Positions 19,701 to 23,785 of a stretch of 23,785 bases of DNA are shown piece after piece. Positions within the stretch are counted from its first letter, which is position 1. Every line of letters begins with the position of its first letter. Made by a program: the position numbers and the translations under genes. The notes beneath the pieces are model-generated. The model was not told where the DNA came from. It made no database searches and saw only the letters and a list, made by a program, of their open reading frames with translations. The stretch spans positions 1 through 23,785 of IMG/VR virus record IMGVR_UViG_3300044630_005117. One strand, 5' to 3'. The stretch is from a virus.

Positions 19701-22141
19701 ATCCATTTGAAATACCAGATAAATTATTTCCTGGAGTAGAACCAGACACACTAATAGAAAGTGACGAAGTTGAAATTAGTGGAATTAATACTTTAGTAAA
19801 TATTACAGCATCGGGTGGAGCAGAAATATCTATTTGTTCTTCTCCTGGAGTATGTGATGCATTTTTGCCAAGTCCAAGACAAATTGGCAATAATCAATTA
19901 TTTAAAGTTAGATTAAGATCTTCTACTCAGTATCTAACTACTGTTGGAACTACAGTAAGAGTTGGAGATTCTAATCCAGAATCATTTGACATAAGAACTA
20001 TCAAAGAGCCAGATAGAGATCCAAATTCATTTATATTTTTTGAAATTAATAAACAGCCATTACAAACAGTAGTTAAATCTAAAAACTCTGTTGTTATACA
20101 AGGAATTGATTCTCCTATACTATTTCGAGTTACCAGAGACGATGGATTATCGCCAAATGCTACTATTATTTTAAATGGAGTAAATACTAATCAATCATCA
20201 GTTCAAGTTGAATTATTTGATGTGGTAAGGTTACAGTATTTGACATCAAATATTCCAGGACAAAGAGTTGAATTTACAATTGAAGCTGGAGATTTTGAAA
20301 CATCTTGGGCAGTAACTAATGATGGATCTTTTGGTACAAATCCAGCACCATTTGTATTCACTCCAGTTTATGCAAATTCATTACAATATGGAGTATCTAA
20401 CGAAACTATAACAATATCTGGATTAGGTGTACCATCGGTATCTTTATATGGTACTAATGGAGCACAATTTTCTATAAATGGTGGTTCATTTACTGAATAT
20501 ACAGTATCTTCACCAGGATCCATTTCAAATGGACAAACATTTAGAGTAAGAATGTTGGCCAGTGCTATTGGAGGTTTTGATGTAGTTTCTTCTGTTACAG
20601 CTGGTTCTTATAGTACTTCATTTACAGTATATGCAAATGCAAATGTACAAGATCCTATTTTAGGACAATGGTATAGTAGTATTCAAACTATAAAACCAAG
20701 AAGTAGTGGAGAGCAAGTTAGATTTTCTACTAAATTTGAAGGATTGCCAATTGGAACAATTATGCCAGTATTCCAAGATGGTACAGAAAATGATAATTGG
20801 GGCAATTTAGATGGAAAAGCAGATTCTAGATTCCATGGTTGGATTTGGTGTAATGGTGATTTTATTAGCAATGAAAATTTTCCACTATTATTTGAAATTA
20901 TTGGAAAATCATATGGAGCTACTTCTGCAGACACTACTTTGTTTAGGTTACCAGATTTTAGAAATAGAAAAGTATTAGGAACTGGTCCTATTGATGGAAA
21001 TTCTGCATCTTCGCCAATTGTAAATCCTTTATATGGTCCTGGAAAAATTGGATTAAATGCTAGTGGAAATATTCCAGGTTCTCAAGGTGGTATGTGGTTT
21101 GTTGATACAATTGCCGATCCTGGGATTGACACCACTGGTAATAATAATGAATTGGAACAGGTAGAGACACCAGCAACTGGTCAGCCAGCACAATCAAGTG
21201 AATATTTTGCCATTGCTAGTATTAGAACAACTGGTTACGAGCAAATCACTGGAAGTATTGAATTTAGTACAGCAGGATCAATTAATGGAAGTGTTTCTTT
21301 AAGCAATACTAGAATATTTGAAGTTCCTAGACATATACATGAAATGGTAAGTGGCCAACCCGATCCAATTAGAAATAAAGGTTATGTTCAATGGGGTGGA
21401 AGAGGTGGTTTCCAGGGACAATTGCAAGTGACTAATGTCGCTGGACAGGTTGGACCACTATATCCAACAGATACATTTAGATTTAATGTTTGGGGATATT
21501 GTACTGACGATTACCAAATTGATGCAGGTAGTGATGATGTTCCTCCATTAAGTATTAGTGCCGAGCAAGGAAGTAATTTACCAAGATTTTTGAAAAATGT
21601 CGAAGAATGGGGGTCTGGTTCTGGTTATATTGGATTGAGAGAAGCTGATAGTGATCCGTATTGGAATTTTATAGAGGTAAAGCAACCAAATATTAGATCA
21701 GGTAGTCCTAATTTTACAGAAGTTAATAGTTATATTAATTTAAATACTTGGTCTGGAGGTTCTGCATCAAAATCTGGTGGATTATATAGATTCATTGGTG
21801 CATTAGATATACCAGAAAGATCTGTTACTGTTCAATCATTTACGCCAGAAAGAAAATCCCATTCACATTATATTAGCTTATCAAATCCAGGAGATCAAAA
21901 TAATACATTTAGCTGGGGTAAAGATAATGGTCCAGGTGCAATAACTCCTGGAAGTCAATTTGCTACAAATGTTATTAGTGTTTCTTTCGATGCTTTAGAA
22001 GTTGGAATGGAAGTTCTTCCTGGAACTTTTACATTGGCATCAACAAAACAATTAGTACCAGTGCCAGAATTTGCTCCACAAACTGAAGTACCACTAATAT
22101 CTCCATATATTTGGGTAAAATGGTTAATAAAAGCATTCTAA
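16721..22141 (+). CDS. Large repeat-built tail fibre protein with glycine-rich and collar domains (1806 aa)
   Basis: Residues about 50-620 contain roughly four divergent beta-sandwich-like units, marked by strands such as W-V-x-x-x-x-V-K-N-G-D-x-(I/V) and closing strands like TWSITTR. Residues about 640-870 are glycine-rich, entered through YAENFDFVLVGAGGG, much like the entry to the glycine domain of the gene at 14326. Four tandem units of 107-108 residues follow from about 887 to 1315. Residues about 1341-1410 are a collar domain: LPIGTIMP, then GWIWCNG, F-P-L-L, Y-G-A and F-R-L-P-D-F. HxH motifs occur at 1538-1540 and 1714-1716, and the C-terminus is SPYIWVKWLIKAF. It is probably a major host-binding fibre; receptor and position are not visible. 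A late promoter lies just upstream. Confidence 0.85.
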   Translation: MARVLVGKGDQVQIRYPTPSTWNTRTTVQVKIGTGLDPTDVTFGTRIPDAKPDQFNFTNQSGALTPGGTPLTSFEKNTFYYSNSILISGIEIFVPVSISVTTSGPRNLSSNTSQAAFEVNNSGTWVTTAQVKNGDVIRLRIRTENWYTTTTNVTLSVSDETWGGNLGLNPNTTVDTWSITTRPQVQNIPQFSFIDYIDVTAGEFGSYKTITIPVSNIDNDAVLRATSTGNVQISSNNINWSQSLTGLVLGDTIYTRIAIGSYTTKTTGIVRVFAVSNETYTRGSNSYDNNTPGTYGRPDLGVSERYTITQTLGDVTDNWQVWTEVDRYPDSISLSPIYAISDGEKVYVSSKNSYSRAEVTEFDQEFWYYADFNITGLGVEYPTGTYFDLEEPFSFTSTGRPSLPIDTSSVNGRNVEIRCRIAQGNGSIRKNDTGEWVQSLFVKNGDKVTVRQLSSELYNQQLTTKIILDGPPDGGPIPYANPTNGPSAANRSFANLEDTITIKTRLARDTPYPFKGTNIYRADPGESLLIGIPLGGYDIPVDATIVSQSANAAAQISYDGLNYSSSTLSDIPVTSTLLSLRFSSSTSYGGVSFVTYSIGNYTDTIYAYTVKRNWNYSTYIGNDSRTSPIEYNLPDYAENFDFVLVGAGGGNGGDDAPNSYGGRGGFGNLLRGKITLPPEFFIGNDYRIKLYPAGRGINGVNFSTNAPGGAGGWGYATGGSGGDSGLGDSSGSGGGGGGASAIAFFNGTLIALAGGGAGGGGAGNDTEIQKENQNGNYNGFGSLQNTLNGLNLSGIDGQNNSAQGGGAGGSGGGFGSAGIVPSNKLDEFNVIIQTNDLDATGGTGGGAYYDSNIVALETTNNFSNFGSGAETQGTIIIGIPPQDRTPNPFAFTSVLLASTNTTYESEKVQITGITGRVLVSTFENQSKIRVCDSNQQNCSAYTSTPQFVRNNEWIQVQMTTGLDYYTQYPIRVVVGDTEVYWIVETGEPPDTIPNPFEIPDKLFPGVEPDTLIESDEVEISGINTLVNITASGGAEISICSSPGVCDAFLPSPRQIGNNQLFKVRLRSSTQYLTTVGTTVRVGDSNPESFDIRTIKEPDRDPNSFIFFEINKQPLQTVVKSKNSVVIQGIDSPILFRVTRDDGLSPNATIILNGVNTNQSSVQVELFDVVRLQYLTSNIPGQRVEFTIEAGDFETSWAVTNDGSFGTNPAPFVFTPVYANSLQYGVSNETITISGLGVPSVSLYGTNGAQFSINGGSFTEYTVSSPGSISNGQTFRVRMLASAIGGFDVVSSVTAGSYSTSFTVYANANVQDPILGQWYSSIQTIKPRSSGEQVRFSTKFEGLPIGTIMPVFQDGTENDNWGNLDGKADSRFHGWIWCNGDFISNENFPLLFEIIGKSYGATSADTTLFRLPDFRNRKVLGTGPIDGNSASSPIVNPLYGPGKIGLNASGNIPGSQGGMWFVDTIADPGIDTTGNNNELEQVETPATGQPAQSSEYFAIASIRTTGYEQITGSIEFSTAGSINGSVSLSNTRIFEVPRHIHEMVSGQPDPIRNKGYVQWGGRGGFQGQLQVTNVAGQVGPLYPTDTFRFNVWGYCTDDYQIDAGSDDVPPLSISAEQGSNLPRFLKNVEEWGSGSGYIGLREADSDPYWNFIEVKQPNIRSGSPNFTEVNSYINLNTWSGGSASKSGGLYRFIGALDIPERSVTVQSFTPERKSHSHYISLSNPGDQNNTFSWGKDNGPGAITPGSQFATNVISVSFDALEVGMEVLPGTFTLASTKQLVPVPEFAPQTEVPLISPYIWVKWLIKAF
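18654..19350 (+). repeat. Second glycine-rich tract, inside large fibre gene
   Basis: GGT/GGA-dense sequence encodes runs such as GAGGG, GSGGGGGG and GGGAGGGGAG, interrupted by Asn/Asp/Ser-rich spacers and ending at ETQGTIIIG. It resembles the glycine-rich domain at 14436-15063 in entry motif and composition. Confidence 0.72.
19370..20660 (+). repeat. Four tandem ~107-residue Ig-like repeats
   Basis: Unit starts are marked by N-P-F-A-F (19379), N-P-F-E-I (19700), N-S-F-I-F (20024) and A-P-F-V-F (20345), a spacing of 107, 108 and 107 codons. Each unit then has a strand like V-x-I-x-G-(I/L), a middle turn, an (I/F)-x-V-(R/Q)-(L/M) strand and a closing strand before the next linker. Units one and two carry Cys pairs spaced CX6C and CX5C at the same place. 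An Ig-like or other beta-sandwich fold is inferred. Confidence 0.75.
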
Positions 22142-22163
22142 ATATTAAATAAACGCTCCTGCC

Positions 22164-23105
22164 ATGGCATCTACTTTTAATCCTAATGATTTTATATTAC
22201 AGGAAATTGCTCCACCTGAAAAAAAATCTACTATTTTAGAATATGATTCTAAAAGTAGAATGATTTTAGTGCGTGTTTTTGATAAAGAAAATGAAACAAA
22301 ATATAATGCAATTTATTTAAGTGAGCAATTAAATAAAAATATTTTAACTAATATTCCATCAGAATTATCCGATGAAAAAGATAAAATAGTTTTATTTGGT
22401 ATCTATGATGATGGAACTTTTATAATGTTTAAAGAGAAAATGAAATATGATTTTGCCACCAAGCAAGCAAAATGGGTAAAATATGAAGTAACAGATGCTA
22501 CTAATGAAGATGCAAAAGAAATTTTTACTGTACTAAAATCTGCAGTATTCATTCAACAAACTACAGATTCTGAAGAAAGAAATAATGCTATTCTAGAAAT
22601 TTTAACAAAAGATCAGTACATCGATGAATTATATAATAATCTTATATTTAAAAGAGATGACTTATTGAGAAATAGTGACTATAGAATATTAACAGATTAT
22701 CCAGAATTATTTGAAGGTGAGCAAAATCTTTGGATTAAATGGAGAAATGAACTAAGAGAGTGTGTTAAAGAAAGTAACAATTTTAATGATGAATTAGATT
22801 ATTTAATTTATCTTCAAGAATTTAAATGGCCAGTAGATCCTTTAGTTTATTATTCAAAATATCCTAATAAAGAAGTTGAATACCTATCAACAGATGATCA
22901 ATATAGTTTAGTTCCAGAAAAAATATCTACTGAAATTCAAGATTTTATTAGAAAAAATTCTATAGGTATTATCAACCAACAAAAACTTAGAAATGAACAG
23001 GGTATTCCTGTTGAAAAACAAATCTATGATATTATTAGAAAATATAATTTAAGTCAAGATTTACTTGATTTTGATCTATCTAAACTTAATGTAGGAGGTG
23101 TATAA
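22164..23105 (+). CDS. Probable tail fibre assembly chaperone (313 aa)
   Basis: The central part (residues about 165-225) reads RDDLLRNSDYRIL, then P, then LWIKWRNELRE, and finally FKWPVDP. This matches the phage tail assembly chaperone pattern of R-D-x-L-L-x-x-S-D-x-x-x-L, a W-x-x-(Y/W)-R-x-x-L-R helix and a closing W-P. Such proteins help fold or trimerise tail fibres and are usually encoded directly after their fibre gene, as here. The first ~130 residues are a separate beta-rich region (MILVRVFDKEN, IVLFGIYDDGTFIMF) that I cannot assign, and a helical tail follows to the end. The ATG at 22164 is preceded by GCTCCTGCC, not a Shine-Dalgarno. The family call is from recognised motifs only. 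Confidence 0.68.
   Translation: MASTFNPNDFILQEIAPPEKKSTILEYDSKSRMILVRVFDKENETKYNAIYLSEQLNKNILTNIPSELSDEKDKIVLFGIYDDGTFIMFKEKMKYDFATKQAKWVKYEVTDATNEDAKEIFTVLKSAVFIQQTTDSEERNNAILEILTKDQYIDELYNNLIFKRDDLLRNSDYRILTDYPELFEGEQNLWIKWRNELRECVKESNNFNDELDYLIYLQEFKWPVDPLVYYSKYPNKEVEYLSTDDQYSLVPEKISTEIQDFIRKNSIGIINQQKLRNEQGIPVEKQIYDIIRKYNLSQDLLDFDLSKLNVGGV
23093..23100 (+). promoter_or_regulatory. Strong Shine-Dalgarno AGGAGGTG
   Basis: AGGAGGTG lies four bases before the ATG at 23105, nearly full complementarity to the 16S anti-Shine-Dalgarno. It is inside the last codons (GGV) of the upstream chaperone gene and is the only strong ribosome binding site I saw in the window. Confidence 0.85.
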
Positions 23106-23485
23106 TGATTGTACATGATTTCTTAGAGTTTGCTAGATATATTACTGAAAGAGACCAATCAACTATTATGATCCTTCGTACAGTTGGTCCTGATGGCGTT
23201 ACAGATACAGAAAAAGCAAATGAAATTTACTCAGCATATCATCTCAATCTAGAACCATTAGGTGAAGGATTATTTGATAAATTACTATACAATGAATTTG
23301 TTTTTATTCATTTTAATTCAGAACAAGAAGCATATGATTTTTCTTTAGAAAACTTACCAATGAATAAAAAGAATATCGATTCTGATTACTTTGTACAGTT
23401 TTATATCTTTCATAATGGTGAGTTTGCTTATGGTAATAATAGTGTTAAAGGATTAACTGAGTTACCATATTCATCTAACCCCTGA
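23105..23485 (+). CDS. Small protein of unknown function (126 aa)
   Basis: I do not recognise a family. The product begins MIVHDFLEFARYITERDQS and is acidic, with mixed alpha/beta character and aromatic-rich strands (FVFIHFN, YFVQFYIF). It has no signal peptide or membrane helix. Its ATG shares one base with the stop TAA of the chaperone gene, and a near-perfect AGGAGGTG sits just before it. It is therefore probably made in excess of, or at least alongside, the chaperone. A strong terminator follows its stop, making it the last gene of the late block. A fibre-assembly accessory role is conceivable from position only. Confidence 0.72.
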   Translation: MIVHDFLEFARYITERDQSTIMILRTVGPDGVTDTEKANEIYSAYHLNLEPLGEGLFDKLLYNEFVFIHFNSEQEAYDFSLENLPMNKKNIDSDYFVQFYIFHNGEFAYGNNSVKGLTELPYSSNP

Positions 23486-23509
23486 CAGAGTTATTGTACT
23501 GGGTTTCTT

Positions 23510-23574
23510 GAGGTTTGTCAACCCCCCTGCAACAGTCAGCATTTTCTGACAGGGGTTGACAGCCTCCTTTTTTT
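23510..23574 (+). terminator. Rho-independent terminator ending the late block
   Basis: The left arm TGTCAACCCCCCTG (23516-23529) pairs with CAGGGGTTGACA (23550-23561) with a two-base C bulge. The outer GAGG (23510-23513) pairs with CCTC (23563-23566). An inner hairpin GTCAG/CTGAC (23535-23550 area) can form in the loop. Seven T residues (23568-23574) follow at once. This is the only clear terminator in the window. Confidence 0.85.
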
Positions 23575-23586
23575 GTGCCATACTAT
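23556..23586 (+). promoter_or_regulatory. Probable sigma70-type early promoter of helicase gene
   Basis: A perfect -35 box TTGACA (23556-23561) is followed by CATACT at 17 bases or TACTAT at 19 bases as possible -10 boxes (each 4/6 matches to TATAAT). Transcription would begin near 23592, about 15 bases before the ATG at 23608. The -35 box is part of the terminator's 3' arm. Confidence 0.55.
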
Positions 23587-23607
23587 CTTTGTTCAAACGC
23601 CTCCACC

Positions 23608-23785
23608 ATGAAACTTCGCCCCCAGCAAGAGCAATCCCTCGCCGCCATGCAACGCCACCAGTTCGGGCAGATCATCGCTCCTACTGGTGCTGGCAAGACC
23701 TTGATCATGATCTTCGATGCCATGCGTCGTATGCGTGAGGCAACCACGCCACAGACTATTGTTGTCTGTGCTCCCCGTATCCTAC
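23608..23785 (+). CDS. Superfamily 2 DNA helicase, 3' end cut by window
   Basis: The 59 visible residues begin MKLRPQQEQSLAAM, a Q-motif-like opening. They contain the Walker A motif APTGAGKT (residues 24-31) and end at VVCAPRIL, the expected motif Ia region. This matches the N-terminus of the DEAD/DEAH-type helicase widely found in cyanomyoviruses; a UvsW-like role in replication or recombination is possible but cannot be settled from this fragment. Codons are GC-rich (CGC, CTC, GCC, ATC), in sharp contrast to the AT-rich fibre genes. The ATG has no Shine-Dalgarno but carries CCTCCACC directly before it. It is separated from the late block by a terminator and has its own predicted promoter, consistent with early expression. 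Confidence 0.85.
   Translation, partial: MKLRPQQEQSLAAMQRHQFGQIIAPTGAGKTLIMIFDAMRRMREATTPQTIVVCAPRIL

Noticed and set aside
20475-20482. TATAAATG-type near match to the late promoter inside the large fibre gene
   Set aside because: It has one mismatch and lies mid-gene with no downstream start to serve.
10381-22141. Diversity-generating retroelement acting on a fibre gene
   Set aside because: No reverse transcriptase, template repeat or near-identical variable repeat pair was seen in the window.
22144-22151. Late-promoter-like ATTAAATA before the chaperone gene
   Set aside because: It has one mismatch to the core and leaves almost no leader before the ATG; too weak in AT-rich sequence.
23486-23607. 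tRNA or small RNA gene in the largest gap
   Set aside because: The structure is a terminator hairpin plus a promoter; no cloverleaf or anticodon arm could be made out.
23556-23738. 60-codon plus-strand frame over the terminator and helicase start
   Set aside because: It starts inside the terminator stem and runs in another frame over the helicase, whose Walker A motif fixes the true frame.

Overview
The window reads as part of the late structural region of a T4-like (myovirus) phage of marine cyanobacteria, Prochlorococcus or Synechococcus. The grounds are very AT-rich coding sequence, every gene on the plus strand, almost no intergenic space, enormous fibre-like virion proteins, phage collar domains, a perfect T4-type late promoter (TATAAATA), and a closing gene that resembles the superfamily 2 helicase common in cyanomyoviruses. 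The assignment rests on protein recognition from memory and not on a search.

Layout: (1) 1-10379, the 3458-residue visible part of one giant virion structural protein whose start lies upstream of the window. (2) 10381-16272, four packed genes: two collar-domain proteins (10381-12066 and 12069-12929) and two related modular fibre or adhesin proteins (12932-14320 and 14326-16272), the second with a glycine-rich domain. (3) 16289-16680, two tiny coupled genes; the second (58 residues) ends inside a late promoter. (4) 16721-22141, a 1806-residue fibre protein made of repeated beta-sandwich-like units, a glycine-rich domain, four tandem ~107-residue repeats and a C-terminal collar module. (5) 22164-23105 and 23105-23485, a probable tail-fibre assembly chaperone and a small unknown protein coupled to it. 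(6) A strong terminator at 23510-23574 ends the late block; its 3' arm contains a TTGACA box that probably belongs to the promoter of the next gene. (7) From 23608, the start of a GC-richer helicase gene, cut by the window end.

Taken together, this looks like a host-recognition cassette: several fibre or tip proteins with collar folds and metal-binding-type HxH motifs, repeat modules shared between proteins, glycine-rich tip-like domains, and an assembly chaperone directly downstream. I found no CRISPR array, tRNA, insertion sequence, integrase, reverse transcriptase or toxin-antitoxin pair. The features that most deserve a second look are the paired HxH motifs in all three collar proteins, the shared repeat architecture, the terminator/promoter overlap, and a near-identical pre-start sequence in front of two unrelated genes.
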